64,000 nt of DNA, taken from NCBI GenBank assembly GCA_052387255.1, contig JBQTJI010000039.1, forward strand, positions 22,905 through 86,904, in the 5' to 3' direction. This document shows, in pieces, positions 26,839 through 35,705 of this stretch. The translations under genes were made by a program, and so were the position numbers. Position 1 is the first letter of the stretch, and each line of letters starts with the position of its first letter. This DNA is from JBBQXK01 sp052387255 (GTDB taxonomy: Bacteria > Pseudomonadota > Alphaproteobacteria > Rhodobacterales > Rhodobacteraceae). The notes beneath the pieces were generated by a model, which ran no database searches, was not told the DNA's origin, and worked only from the letters and a program-made list of their open reading frames with translations.

Positions 26839-28166
26839 CTGCCCATCCTTTCCCGCTTCTTCCAGGTCCCCGTCGTGTTTCGCTCGATGAAGCACCCGAT
26901 CCGCATCCGTTGCGCCCAGACGCCCACGACATCCGGTCCGAGATCGGTCTCCGGTTCCTCGCCAGCATTGCCCCCGCTCAGGGCAAAGCTGATCCCGACG
27001 GCACCTGTCCCCTTGGCCGGGGCCCTGCCGTTGGCGGTGAGGAACCACTCCAGAACTGCCGCACCGATGCCAGTGCCGGGGGGAGAACGCACACTGCCCA
27101 GCCCTGCCGCGACGAAGTCCAGAAGTGCAGCACCCTGTCCCTTGATCCGGGCTTTTCCGGTGCTCTGCACGGACAGAGCCAGGCCCCCCGTGCCAGCACC
27201 CCTCGCCTTGGCCCTGCCGCTGCCAGAGAGGCTCCAGCCGAAGCTGACGTTGCCGGTTCCCAGGACGTCCGGCAGGACTTCGCCGCCGACACCGCTTGCC
27301 GTGAAGGATACATCGACCGCGCCTGATCCGCGGACCTTTGCCCTGCCTGTGCCGCCGAGCGTGACACCGAGACCGACCGCGCCGACGCCCTTCACCTTTC
27401 CCGTGCCGTTCCCTGTCAGCGAGAAGCCGAGCGATACGCTTCCAGTGCCCACCGGGTTGCCCGTGGGCACATACTCCTCGATGGCCACGAAGATCCCGGC
27501 AGTATCCCCGGTGACCGACATGCTCGGGTTCGACGTCTGGGAGGTCGTCGTGACGACACGCCGCTCGCCCCGAACCAGAACAGCGCTGGCATCGTTGCGT
27601 GACCTCTGCGCCCCGAACGTGCCGTAGCTCGAGGTCGGGGTGATGTTTCCGGTCGAGTTGGCTTCCTTGCCAAGCGCCCGGATGAACAGGTACTGCTTCG
27701 AGGTCAGCCCAGAGATGGTGCTCGACCCGAACCCTGTGGCCGCGTCCACTTCCGAGAATTGCGGCGAAGATCCCGCAACGATCCGCAGTTTCTTGTCGGA
27801 GTCCCGGGCAAAGACGTGCCCAGAGCAGCACTTGTCAACCACCGCCTCGGCCAGGTTGATGGTGATCGTCGTGCCAGTGGGCACCGATCCGGACGCGTCG
27901 AAAATCCAGAGGGAGGTGGTCACCCCCGCTCCGGCTGCGCCCTCGCCGTTGGTGTATTCCGCCACCTTGGTCCAGCTGCCGGTTCCGCCCGTGATGCTGG
28001 TGTGAAGGTTGGTCTCGCCACTGGACGTGCTGACGTTGTCCGTCACCACGATCAGCATGGCGCTCATCAGGCTCGAGAGCGCCGTCGTCGACGTCGTGAA
28101 GGTGAAGGAGGTCGCACTCGTGGCATGCGAGCCTGTCCCCCAATCACCTTCGGTCGAGATACCCAT
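26829..28166 (-). CDS. Tail appendage protein with tandem glycine-rich beta repeats
   Basis: A 445-residue protein. Residues 1-230 form a beta-rich, Ser/Thr-rich domain (WTKVAEYTNGEGAAGAG, TTITINLAEAVVDKCCSGHV), reminiscent of phage appendage head domains. About residues 235-425 consist of some eight repeats of roughly 20 residues built on the pattern G-x-G-[polar/hydrophobic]8-G-x-[GK]-x-K. Examples are GTGNVSFGWSLSGSGRAKAR and GTGAVGISFALSGG. Such repeats suggest a stacked beta structure such as an adhesive stalk. The last 25 residues are basic. A receptor-contacting tail appendage is the likely role, from genome position and composition. Confidence 0.65.
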   Translation of the reverse strand: MGISTEGDWGTGSHATSATSFTFTTSTTALSSLMSAMLIVVTDNVSTSSGETNLHTSITGGTGSWTKVAEYTNGEGAAGAGVTTSLWIFDASGSVPTGTTITINLAEAVVDKCCSGHVFARDSDKKLRIVAGSSPQFSEVDAATGFGSSTISGLTSKQYLFIRALGKEANSTGNITPTSSYGTFGAQRSRNDASAVLVRGERRVVTTTSQTSNPSMSVTGDTAGIFVAIEEYVPTGNPVGTGSVSLGFSLTGNGTGKVKGVGAVGLGVTLGGTGRAKVRGSGAVDVSFTASGVGGEVLPDVLGTGNVSFGWSLSGSGRAKARGAGTGGLALSVQSTGKARIKGQGAALLDFVAAGLGSVRSPPGTGIGAAVLEWFLTANGRAPAKGTGAVGISFALSGGNAGEEPETDLGPDVVGVWAQRMRIGCFIERNTTGTWKKRERMGRWL

Positions 28167-28195
28167 GGCGCGCCCCCGTCAGTCTGCCTTGCGCC

Positions 28196-28597
28196 TCAGG
28201 CGCCGCCGGCCGTGATCGTGAACCCGGCGATGTTGATCTCCTGCCCGACCGCAAAGACGGTGTTGTCGAAGGTGATGTCGCCTCCGCCGCCCGTGGCCGA
28301 GCAGGTCCCCTGGGCATGGCAGGTGCCGCCCTGCTTGATCCGGAAGTGCCCGGCCGTGCCCGCCGCGTCGGCCGAGGCATCCTGCCAGGTTCCAAGCAGT
28401 GTTTTGGCTCCGCCCGAGGCAGCGTTCGCCCAGTCCGACGGCAGGGTGATCGACGCCAGCAAGGTGCCCGTATCCGAGGCCGCGCAGCTGGCAGGCACAG
28501 ACCCGCTGCGGATCTCGAGCGTCGGAGCCGTTCCGATCGCGGTTTCGATGGCGTCGAGCGTGGCATTTCGCACGGCGACGGAGAGCTGAAGAGCCAT
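28196..28597 (-). CDS. Small tail fibre or appendage protein
   Basis: A 133-residue protein beginning MALQLSVAVRNATLDAIETA, with PTLEIRSGSVPASCAA and a C-terminal VGQEINIAGFTITAGGA. I recognise this pattern from small proteins encoded near tail-fibre genes in many siphophages and podophages of Proteobacteria. It is beta-rich and has no signal peptide. It lies directly upstream of the repeat-rich appendage gene, so it may cap or assist that structure. The biochemical role is not established. Confidence 0.65.
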   Translation of the reverse strand: MALQLSVAVRNATLDAIETAIGTAPTLEIRSGSVPASCAASDTGTLLASITLPSDWANAASGGAKTLLGTWQDASADAAGTAGHFRIKQGGTCHAQGTCSATGGGGDITFDNTVFAVGQEINIAGFTITAGGA

Positions 28598-28621
28598 GAT
28601 CTTTCCTCTTTCTCGTGGGTG

Positions 28622-29146
28622 TCAGGTGCGCGGGAGGCCCGCTTCGCGCAGGCCGTCCTCGCAAAGTGCGCGCTCTTCGGCGCGACGGCGAACCAGGCCG
28701 GGAAGCTCTCGCCCCCGGGCCCTGGTGTAGAGCGACATGGCTGCGCAGGCCTCCCAGAACTTGCCCTGGTTGATCCGCGGGGCCGCCATGTTCCGGCAGT
28801 AGACGCCCGTGCCGAGGTTGTAGGTGAAGGACAGCAGCGCCGCTTCGGTCTTTGCCGGGAGCGTGACCGCGGTGCAGGCCCGCATCTCCCGCAGGAAGCC
28901 TTCCAGACGCGGCTGCAGCATCGCCTCGCATTCGGCCACGGTCGCCCGGTCACCCATCTCGACCCCGAGCGTCTCGCCAAAGCAGATCGTCGGAATGCCC
29001 ACAGGGTCGCGGTAGGCCTGGGTGCGAAGCCCTTCGTGATCCTTGATCATGGGCAGTGCCAGACCGATGACGGCAGCGATTGCTGCCCCCACCCCGGCCA
29101 CGCCTGCGGCGCGCCGGGGTGGGACGGATCTCAGCTGCAGGCTCAT
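28622..29146 (-). CDS. SAR-type endolysin (glycoside hydrolase family 24 lysozyme)
   Basis: A 174-residue lysozyme. The start at 29146 overlaps the holin-like gene stop (ATGA). The N-terminal segment AAGVAGVGAAIAAVIGLALP is weakly hydrophobic and rich in Ala and Gly, typical of a signal-arrest-release domain that exports the enzyme via Sec and later lets it leave the membrane. The catalytic triad has the E-x8-D-x5-T pattern (from DHEG through AYRDP to PTICFGE). FTYNLGTGVYC is the conserved GH24 core. It degrades peptidoglycan at lysis. SAR endolysins pair with pinholins, consistent with the two small membrane proteins encoded just upstream. Confidence 0.85.
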   Translation of the reverse strand: MSLQLRSVPPRRAAGVAGVGAAIAAVIGLALPMIKDHEGLRTQAYRDPVGIPTICFGETLGVEMGDRATVAECEAMLQPRLEGFLREMRACTAVTLPAKTEAALLSFTYNLGTGVYCRNMAAPRINQGKFWEACAAMSLYTRARGRELPGLVRRRAEERALCEDGLREAGLPRT

Positions 29147-29406
29147 GCGCCTTCCCCCTTCGTGTCGTCCGCCGGCTGCAGCTCCTTCTGAACCAGGAGC
29201 CGCGCGACCGAGGCCAGAAGGGTCACCACGCCCGCGATCGCGGCATAGGTGCCCTGCGGCATCTCGATGATCTCCGGCAGGTAGGGCAGGGCCACTTCCA
29301 GCCCGGAACACAGGCCGGCCAGAAGGATGAGCCGGATCGACCAGGCTTTCGTGGCCACGGTCTTCCAGTTGTCCACGAACTTCAGCTCAGGGCTCTCGGT
29401 GTTCAT
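29143..29406 (-). CDS. Holin-like membrane protein
   Basis: An 87-residue protein; the ATG at 29406 has AAGGAGA about eight bases upstream and overlaps the stop of the preceding gene (ATGA). Two hydrophobic helices are visible, SIRLILLAGLCSGLEVALPY and GTYAAIAGVVTLLASVARLL, with a polar, acidic C-terminus. Size, topology and coupling to a SAR endolysin support a holin or pinholin, of the kind annotated as DUF7940-like. Which of the two small membrane proteins is holin and which is antiholin cannot be told from sequence. Confidence 0.75.
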   Translation of the reverse strand: MNTESPELKFVDNWKTVATKAWSIRLILLAGLCSGLEVALPYLPEIIEMPQGTYAAIAGVVTLLASVARLLVQKELQPADDTKGEGA

Positions 29407-29576
29407 TTGAAGGTCTCCTTGTCGTCCATCCCGAAGATCCGGACCCGTGCCCACTCGTAGATGCGGATCACCGTCCAGATGATCGCCAGCACGGCCGAAA
29501 CTTCAGGCAGGTAGCCCATCACCGTTCCGAATGCCCCGATCCCAGCGGCTACATCTCCCAGATCACGTCCGTTCAT
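29403..29576 (-). CDS. Small membrane protein of the lysis cassette
   Basis: A 57-residue protein from the ATG at 29576. One long hydrophobic stretch, or two short helices, covers residues 8-40 (AGIGAFGTVMGYLPEVSAVL, AIIWTVIRIYEWA), followed by a charged tail. Both ends overlap neighbouring genes in ATGA arrangements. A second holin or antiholin is the natural reading in this four-gene coupled cassette. Confidence 0.65.
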   Translation of the reverse strand: MNGRDLGDVAAGIGAFGTVMGYLPEVSAVLAIIWTVIRIYEWARVRIFGMDDKETFK

Positions 29577-29818
29577 TCCTGCCCGCCTTTCTTGTTCTCG
29601 TTGATCGTCATGTTCGCGTACCACTCCCAGGATTTCCGGCAGTGATCGTCTTCTCCCAGGAGCTGCTTGAAGACCCAGTCGAGCCAGGGGCGGACGAAGA
29701 ACCCGTCCCGCCAGGACTGGGCGCAGAGTGTCAGGTCAGGATCACCCCCGAGAGCCGCGTTCAGCGATCTCGACACCTTCGAGAAACTTCCCTCGATTAT
29801 CCCGGCGATATTCCTCAT
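29573..29818 (-). CDS. Small conserved phage protein preceding lysis genes
   Basis: An 81-residue soluble protein. The LGGDPDLTLCAQSWRDG and LLGEDDHCRKSWEWYANM elements resemble a small protein family encoded next to lysis genes in many phages of Proteobacteria, whose function is unknown. Its start overlaps the tailspike stop and its stop overlaps the next start, both as ATGA. His/Cys residues in DHCRKSWEW could bind metal, but that is speculative. Confidence 0.65.
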   Translation of the reverse strand: MRNIAGIIEGSFSKVSRSLNAALGGDPDLTLCAQSWRDGFFVRPWLDWVFKQLLGEDDHCRKSWEWYANMTINENKKGGQE

Positions 29819-32800
29819 TGCGTCAGCAGCGTTGCCGTGATCGTGGCCGGCGACGACGACGGCGATCCGCCCTGGTCGTGGTAGATCGTGATCGTGCCGC
29901 TGTTGGTGGGCGCACCTCCCGAGGTATCAGCGCGGAGCAGATACGGCGTGCTGTTGGTCAGTCCCTGGATCAGGGCTGTGCCCTTTGCATTGGTCACACC
30001 GCGGAAGCTGATCCCCCGCTCGCCGCCCTTCTGGTAGATGTCGATGAGCTTCAGACCGGCCACGCGTTCGAACCAGAAGCCATAGCCGCCGGCCTCGGTC
30101 ACGATGGCCTCGAGACGGACATTGTCGACCGTCACGTCTTCGGCGTTCAGGACCCGGACGTTCATCGTCTCGAGCGTGCCGGTCGTTCCCGTGCCCGAGC
30201 GGCCGATGATCCAGTCCTTGAGGACCAGACCCCTGATCACCGTCAGGTCATCCGAGTGGCTGATTTCGCAGATCCGCCCAGCAATCTGATCGGCCTCGAC
30301 GTTGCGGATCACGACATCTTCCGAGAACATTGCCGGATGGCGGCTGTTCTTGGAGATGCTGACCACGCGTTCCACGTTGGTCACCTTCAGCCCGTCGACG
30401 ATCACCCGACGTGCCCCCGGGACGATCACGAAAGCCACGCCCTTGTAGTTCTCGACGACGTTGTCGATGACCTGGATGTCCTCGTCCCAGAGGAACTTGG
30501 GGTTGCCGATCCGGATCGCATCGGTGGATCCACCGGAGTCCGGAGAGTAGAGCGCCGAAGAGGACCGCCGCACGGTGTTGCGCCGGATGATCGCGCCGAC
30601 GTTCCAGGACCCGTGCGTGTCGAGCGAGGAGGACGTGTCGTCGAGACAGAGGTTCTCCTCGATGATGACGCCGCCCGAGGTGCTCCAGAGCTCGATGGAG
30701 TGGCGACAGCCGGTGATCTCGCATTCCCGCACGGTGCTGTTGCGCTCGCCCAGGCGCATGGAGATGCCATAAGCAAAACCCGCCTCGATCGACCCGCCAG
30801 GGCCGACCTTGGTGGTCTTGACCAGGTTCGCATCGCCCGAGTCCAGACGGATCGCCTGACCCATCCGTCGCACGTTCAGCGGTTCCTCGGCCGTGGTGAA
30901 CTTGTCGAATTCACCGCCCTCGAAGGTGCAGCCCACGCAGTAGCGCGCCCAGATGTACTGGTGGACCCAGGGGTCGGCCCCAGAGTTGCTCTGGAAACCG
31001 CGCCACTGCCCGCCCACCACCCGGGCACCCTGGATCGGATCCACCTTCACGGCGCAGGCGTTCCAGCGCACGAGCTTGTTCTTGCCGAGGTTGCCCGCCA
31101 GCGTCAGGGTGTTTCCCGACTTGGCGATGACCTGGTGCAGCTCTTCGTTGCACTGGATCTCGACAGTGCCGAAGTTCGAGCCGTTGTTCACAACCGTGAA
31201 GTCTTCGGCACCCTGGCTGTCCATGAGCTGGTGCCAGCCGGGCTTCGGGACTTCCGAGGTGGAGATATGGACCCAGTCCCCCACGTTGAACCGGGAAGCA
31301 TCCACCAGACTGATCTTGTTGGCCCCGGCGCCTGCGCTGACCGACAGGAGCGAACCCACCAGGAGCGACAGCGTCGAGGGGTCCGAGCTTTCCCAGCTGT
31401 CGACCGTGTTGTTCTGCGGCACGGTGATGTCGAGCGGCCGGTGCAGCGTCAGAGTGCGGGTGCCCACGTTCTTCGAAGCGACATAGACCGTCGTCCGGGA
31501 CTCCGCCGGGTGATAGTTGGGCGCCGTCGTGTTGGTGCGGATCTCCACCACCGAGCCCGGCTGGACGGCCGCCAGAAAGGCATCGCTCGATGCCCCCGAA
31601 CCGACCACCAGCGTCGTTGCCCCGATGGCGGCGTTGGCCCCGACAACGGCATCGGACAGGAGTGCGGGGTCCTTCACCAGCTCGCCCCACATGAAGAGGA
31701 CGCCCCAGTTCTGCGTGGTCTTGCCGCGCTGGATCGTGTTTCCCGTCAGATCCAGGACCCAGTTCCGCGCCACACTGGTCGGCGGCGGCTGGAGACGGTC
31801 CATGATGTAGATGGTGCCTGTGGGCGAATTCAGGTCCAGGATCGCACCCTCGGGAGCCAGGGCAGGCACCCGGTTGCGCATGAACCATTCGATGGCCGCT
31901 TCGGCCGGCTGAGCCTGGGAAGTCCCCCATCCGGTCCAGTTCTGGCCACCATTGGGGGTATGGTCGGCAAAGACGTCGGCCCACAGGAACACCGTCGTCT
32001 CGACCGGCAGCGACACCGCTGCGACCGCACCAACGACCAGCCAGCCATTGGTGGAGATTTTCCGGAGTATCCCGGATTTGTAGCGCTCCGTGACCGTCGT
32101 CAATCCACCGTCCACGCCGTTCAGTGTCACGCCCGGAACCGCGTCGATAGTCACGGCACCGCTTCCGATGCGGACAATCTCGACCTCGTAGCCGATGGGG
32201 GCAGCCACCGCCGCGTTCAGCGGGATCGTCACCACCAGATCGGTGGCGCTGTCGACGTGAAGGGCAGTCCCTTCGTCCGCCAGGGACAGGGCAAAGGCAC
32301 TCGTCTTGCTGATGATCGGCCGACGGAGCTTGCGGAGGTTGCCGTCGCCGGTGGCGTTCAGCGAGACCGTGATGGTTCCGTCGCCATCGTCGACCAGGGC
32401 GAAGGCCAGGTCGCCATAGTTGATGTTTGTCGGCGTCACACCGGGCGCCAGCACCAGGACATCTTGCTCCGAGATCGTCGCACCGCCACCCACGCCCGGG
32501 CCCGTTCCCGTGCCGGCAATCGGAGTTAGGTCCACGCTGACGTCAGGCAGGACGGCGTTGCCCTCCTTGTCCACGCTCTGCAGCGTCAGGATCCTGGTGT
32601 CGGGATCGACGGTGGCCGCGCTCAGCCGGATGTCGATGTCCGGCAGCTGCACCTGGTTCACCAGCGGCGTCAGATCGACCGTGACCGGATCGCCCATCGG
32701 CGTCTCGGCGTCGATGCCGTTCTGCAGGACCAGCGTGCCATCCGGCAGGATCAGCTCGCCGCTGATCAGCCGCAGCCCGCCACCGCCTTCGGGCGGTTCG

Positions 32801-32844
32801 CTCAGATGGTCATGCGGCCGTGGCGGGGTGAAAACCCTCTTCAT
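29815..32844 (-). CDS. Tailspike/tail fibre with parallel beta-helix
   Basis: A 1009-residue protein. The N-terminal 130 residues are extended and Pro/Asp-rich with repeated VDLTP elements (virion-binding part). A small domain follows (150-290). From about residue 380 to 930 the sequence has the regular short beta-strand rhythm of a right-handed parallel beta-helix (NSTVRECEITGCRHSIELWS, GVIIEENLCLDDTSSSLDTH, KNSRHPAMFSEDVVIRNVEA), as in tailspikes that bind or cleave surface polysaccharide. The C-terminal 70 residues form a separate beta domain. Substrate and enzymatic activity cannot be read from sequence. The start overlaps the connector gene stop (ATGA). Confidence 0.8.
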   Translation of the reverse strand: MKRVFTPPRPHDHLSEPPEGGGGLRLISGELILPDGTLVLQNGIDAETPMGDPVTVDLTPLVNQVQLPDIDIRLSAATVDPDTRILTLQSVDKEGNAVLPDVSVDLTPIAGTGTGPGVGGGATISEQDVLVLAPGVTPTNINYGDLAFALVDDGDGTITVSLNATGDGNLRKLRRPIISKTSAFALSLADEGTALHVDSATDLVVTIPLNAAVAAPIGYEVEIVRIGSGAVTIDAVPGVTLNGVDGGLTTVTERYKSGILRKISTNGWLVVGAVAAVSLPVETTVFLWADVFADHTPNGGQNWTGWGTSQAQPAEAAIEWFMRNRVPALAPEGAILDLNSPTGTIYIMDRLQPPPTSVARNWVLDLTGNTIQRGKTTQNWGVLFMWGELVKDPALLSDAVVGANAAIGATTLVVGSGASSDAFLAAVQPGSVVEIRTNTTAPNYHPAESRTTVYVASKNVGTRTLTLHRPLDITVPQNNTVDSWESSDPSTLSLLVGSLLSVSAGAGANKISLVDASRFNVGDWVHISTSEVPKPGWHQLMDSQGAEDFTVVNNGSNFGTVEIQCNEELHQVIAKSGNTLTLAGNLGKNKLVRWNACAVKVDPIQGARVVGGQWRGFQSNSGADPWVHQYIWARYCVGCTFEGGEFDKFTTAEEPLNVRRMGQAIRLDSGDANLVKTTKVGPGGSIEAGFAYGISMRLGERNSTVRECEITGCRHSIELWSTSGGVIIEENLCLDDTSSSLDTHGSWNVGAIIRRNTVRRSSSALYSPDSGGSTDAIRIGNPKFLWDEDIQVIDNVVENYKGVAFVIVPGARRVIVDGLKVTNVERVVSISKNSRHPAMFSEDVVIRNVEADQIAGRICEISHSDDLTVIRGLVLKDWIIGRSGTGTTGTLETMNVRVLNAEDVTVDNVRLEAIVTEAGGYGFWFERVAGLKLIDIYQKGGERGISFRGVTNAKGTALIQGLTNSTPYLLRADTSGGAPTNSGTITIYHDQGGSPSSSPATITATLLTQ

Positions 32845-33545
32845 ACGAACCCCCGGTCTTCGAGTTTGGAATGGGTCTGGACCAGGCTCGTCGTGGCCTG
32901 GTCGCGTGTTTCAGCTTCGGAACAGATCATCTCGAAGCGGCCGAGATGCTCGCCGGCCTTGGAGGCGTTCTCCATGCCGTTTATCGCGGAGAAGACTTGG
33001 TAGGCGACGTGATGCTCGATGGCGGGAACCAGGACCGCAGGAGCCAGGATCGGCTGGCTCAGCTGCACCGGCACCGATAGGGCCAGCTTCGGATGATAGG
33101 CCTGGTAGAGCAGGTGGTAGCAGTCGCCGTCCACAGGCGTGGGAACCAGGAGGAGACGGCTGTTCGGGGTGAAGAGCGATGTCGGGTCGCCCGGATCGTT
33201 CATCACGACCTCCTCGCCCCATTCGTTGAAGATCTCGAGAATCTTCATGACATCTTCGGTGAACGGGTTCGCGAGGCTGTCCTCGATGAACTTCGGTCCC
33301 ACCGTCGGATCGGTGTCGGCGTACTTCTTCTCGAAGGGGTATTCCGTCCAGGACCCGTAGATCCGGATCACCATTTCCCGCTCGAGCAGGTTGAAGCGCG
33401 AGTAGAGCTGTGTCAGGGCGTTATCGACCATCATCGCCACCCGGCGGTGATGCTGGCTCGGGATCATTCCCTGCCCTTCACTGCCGATCGAGAGGTTCGA
33501 CAGAACCCCGAGCGACAGCCTGCTGAAGAGTTGGTCAAGCGTCAT
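32841..33545 (-). CDS. Head-tail connector/adaptor (N4 gp67-like position)
   Basis: A 234-residue mostly helical protein. Features include an N-terminal MTLDQLFSRLSLGVLSNLSI, a central RFNLLEREMVIRIYGSW and FTEDVMKILEIFNEWGEEVV, and a C-terminal HHVAYQVFSAINGMENASKA. It sits directly downstream of terminase large subunit, the place of N4 gp67, and has the size and helical character of a head-completion or adaptor protein. It would seat below the portal. Assignment rests on synteny and general features. Confidence 0.65.
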   Translation of the reverse strand: MTLDQLFSRLSLGVLSNLSIGSEGQGMIPSQHHRRVAMMVDNALTQLYSRFNLLEREMVIRIYGSWTEYPFEKKYADTDPTVGPKFIEDSLANPFTEDVMKILEIFNEWGEEVVMNDPGDPTSLFTPNSRLLLVPTPVDGDCYHLLYQAYHPKLALSVPVQLSQPILAPAVLVPAIEHHVAYQVFSAINGMENASKAGEHLGRFEMICSEAETRDQATTSLVQTHSKLEDRGFV

Positions 33546-33586
33546 GCTTGCGTCCCGGCTTTGGTTTCAGGAAAGGGTTGCTTGGC

Positions 33587-35233
33587 TCAGACGAGGTAGG
33601 AACCCAGACGATCCCCGCCGTTGTCCTGCTGATCCTCGAAGTCCCAGCGACCGTCTTCTTTCTGCTGGGCCGGAATGTCGTCGCTCGGCTTCCAGGGCTT
33701 GAGGTTCATCAGCATCGAGATTGTATCGAGGCAATCGTCCTTGCCCTTCAGGCCGTTGATCGTGGCGAGGGTGATCTCGCTCATGAACTGGCCGAGGATC
33801 TTCGTGGCGCGCATCTCTTCCGGGAAGTACAGCTTGCCGGCCTTGAACAGCGGCACCACGAGGTTGAAGCGGCTGAGCTTGTCGACGGTCGGGCGGACCC
33901 CGGGCTTGCCGTTCTCCATGGCGAAATTGAACCAGATGTTCCTGGTCATCATCTCCCGCTGGATCCAGGAGATGAACGCGCCCTGCTGACCCGTGATCTC
34001 GACCCCTACCTGCTGGGGACGGTATTCCGAGACCAGACGGAAGAGCGCGTCGATGGACTTGTCCATGGTCTGGCGCTCACAGACGCCGTCGACCCAGAAC
34101 CAATCACCGTTCGCGTTGTAGGCCCAGACCGAGATGACCGAGTTGTCGGCTTTCTGGCGCTCGGACGTCGCGAAGTCCGTGGTGATGTAGAAGTTGAACC
34201 TTCCCTTGTTATTTAGCAGACTTTGCCGCGAATACCAGCGGATTTCTCCATCCTGAACCAGTCGATCTTCCTCGCTTGTGATCCGCAGCATGAGTTCCTG
34301 CTGGAAGGCGGCGAGCTTGCCCGACAGCACCGAAACGCGATACTGCTCGGCCACGAATTCGTAGGTGAAGCGGTCTTCCCAGGCACCGCGGAACTCTTCG
34401 GGCGCGCAGGGAAAACGTTCGCAGATCGGCCAGACGTTGACGTCCCAGGCTCCGGACTCGACCGCCTCATAGAGGATGTCGTCCTTGTTGAAGGGGGTGC
34501 CGTTGAAGATGATCTTGCGGCGGATCGGGTGCAGGGCATAGTCCACGCCCTTGTAGATCGTGTCCTTGATCGCGGCCATGGCGACCTTGGACTTGGCGTC
34601 ATCGTCACTGACCAGGTCATCGAGGACGGCGAGCACAGGGCGTTTGCCGAAGATCTTGGTGCCGCGCAGACCCGTTTTTGCCCCGAACATCTTCACGCCG
34701 AGCTTGTTGCCCTCCTTCGAGGTGAACTCGAGGTAGTTGTCGGTGAAGCTGACGTTCTTCCGAGGCAGCCACTCCTGCAGGAAGTCACTGTTGTTGTAGC
34801 GGAACTCGATGTTCTTGCGGGCCGACTTCACCCCGTTGTCCATCGAGTCCGAGATGTAGATCATCCCCTCGACCGGGCCGAAGCCGTCGATCTCGCCGAA
34901 GACCGCAAGGTAGAGGACCAGGTATTCGAACATCAGCGTGGTCTTGGCCATGCCCCGGGCGCAGAGGTTGGCCACCCGCTGCTTCTTTCCGGCGATCTTG
35001 TCGAGCATCGCCAGATGCACGACGGGCGTCAGGTTCTGCTCGCCTTGGCCGCCGTTCACCAGCTTGATGAAGTTCATGAACTTCAGGGCAAAGGGCGTCG
35101 GCATGTAGCGGCCGCCGTTCAGCCCGGCGTAGTCGACGAGGTCGAGCCACTCGTCGACGGTTCGCTTCACCACGTCGGTGCTGAGCAACGCATAAGGGAT
35201 CTGGGGCGGGGACTGGGGCTGCGGCGACTGCAT
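33587..35233 (-). CDS. Terminase large subunit (N4 gp68-like)
   Basis: About 548 residues from the ATG at 35233; an in-frame ATG at 35302 would overlap the upstream gene by more than 50 bp and seems less likely. The ATPase domain shows a Walker A-type ANLCARGMAKTTLMF and Walker B VLAVLDDLV, then a coupling-motif region IIFNGTPFNKDD. The RNase H-like nuclease domain includes YITTDFATS (first Asp), GVEITGQQG and a late KGKDDCLDTISM (Asp pair). The enzyme pumps DNA through the portal and cuts the concatemer. It is preceded by a small-subunit candidate with a nucleotide pyrophosphohydrolase gene in between. Confidence 0.9.
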   Translation of the reverse strand: MQSPQPQSPPQIPYALLSTDVVKRTVDEWLDLVDYAGLNGGRYMPTPFALKFMNFIKLVNGGQGEQNLTPVVHLAMLDKIAGKKQRVANLCARGMAKTTLMFEYLVLYLAVFGEIDGFGPVEGMIYISDSMDNGVKSARKNIEFRYNNSDFLQEWLPRKNVSFTDNYLEFTSKEGNKLGVKMFGAKTGLRGTKIFGKRPVLAVLDDLVSDDDAKSKVAMAAIKDTIYKGVDYALHPIRRKIIFNGTPFNKDDILYEAVESGAWDVNVWPICERFPCAPEEFRGAWEDRFTYEFVAEQYRVSVLSGKLAAFQQELMLRITSEEDRLVQDGEIRWYSRQSLLNNKGRFNFYITTDFATSERQKADNSVISVWAYNANGDWFWVDGVCERQTMDKSIDALFRLVSEYRPQQVGVEITGQQGAFISWIQREMMTRNIWFNFAMENGKPGVRPTVDKLSRFNLVVPLFKAGKLYFPEEMRATKILGQFMSEITLATINGLKGKDDCLDTISMLMNLKPWKPSDDIPAQQKEDGRWDFEDQQDNGGDRLGSYLV

Positions 35234-35249
35234 CACAGGAACCAGGACC

Positions 35250-35705
35250 TCAGACGTCCACGACGTCGACCGGAGCCAGTTCCCTGGGCTGGCTATGGTC
35301 ATCCCCGGCCGTCATCGTGGTCCGCCGACCTTTGTAGAAGCGCTCGGGTTCTCCCCGGCGGCCGTCCTCGAGGTTCCAGTGGACGTTATGAACCAGGGCC
35401 ACCGCGTTCCACAGGATGTGATCGGCGTGGCAAAGACCCGACTCCTTGTCGCGCTCCTCGCCACGAATGTAGGCGAAGGCATGCCGCAGCAGGGAACCAA
35501 GGAGCTGGACTCGGCTCAGGCCGAGGGACCAGTTCCAGGGCGCATACTTCCGCGCCCCTATCTCGGCCACCCGTGCATAGGCCTCCGTGATCTCCTGGAA
35601 GGGCACCAGGTCATAGGGCAGCGCGTGCAGCTTCTCGCGCTTCGCCCCAGCCGCCGAACTGCCAAAGCCGTCCTGCTGATGGATCATCGTCTGCGCCGTG
35701 GTCAT
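35250..35705 (-). CDS. dATP/dGTP pyrophosphohydrolase-like protein (DUF5664)
   Basis: A 151-residue all-helical protein with the DUF5664 (dATP/dGTP diphosphohydrolase N-domain, MazG superfamily) signature. It includes KREKLHALPYDLVPFQEITE, ARKYAPWNWSLGLSRVQLLG and HADHILWNAVALVHN, with Glu and Asp positions expected to bind Mg. Members remove pyrophosphate from dNTPs, and some phages use them to bias dNTP pools. Its ATG at 35705 overlaps the stop of the terminase small-subunit gene (ATGA). Placement within the packaging operon rather than among early genes is unusual. Confidence 0.8.
   Translation of the reverse strand: MTTAQTMIHQQDGFGSSAAGAKREKLHALPYDLVPFQEITEAYARVAEIGARKYAPWNWSLGLSRVQLLGSLLRHAFAYIRGEERDKESGLCHADHILWNAVALVHNVHWNLEDGRRGEPERFYKGRRTTMTAGDDHSQPRELAPVDVVDV

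Noticed and set aside
26527..27831. Long minus-strand frame extending the 103-residue protein upstream to 434 codons
   Set aside because: The upstream part overlaps the appendage gene in another frame with Arg/His-rich shadow composition; the real start is at 26838.
29728..32529. 933-codon plus-strand frame opposite the tailspike gene
   Set aside because: Low-complexity Arg/Asp/His-rich shadow; the minus-strand frame has beta-helix periodicity and proper coupling to both neighbours.
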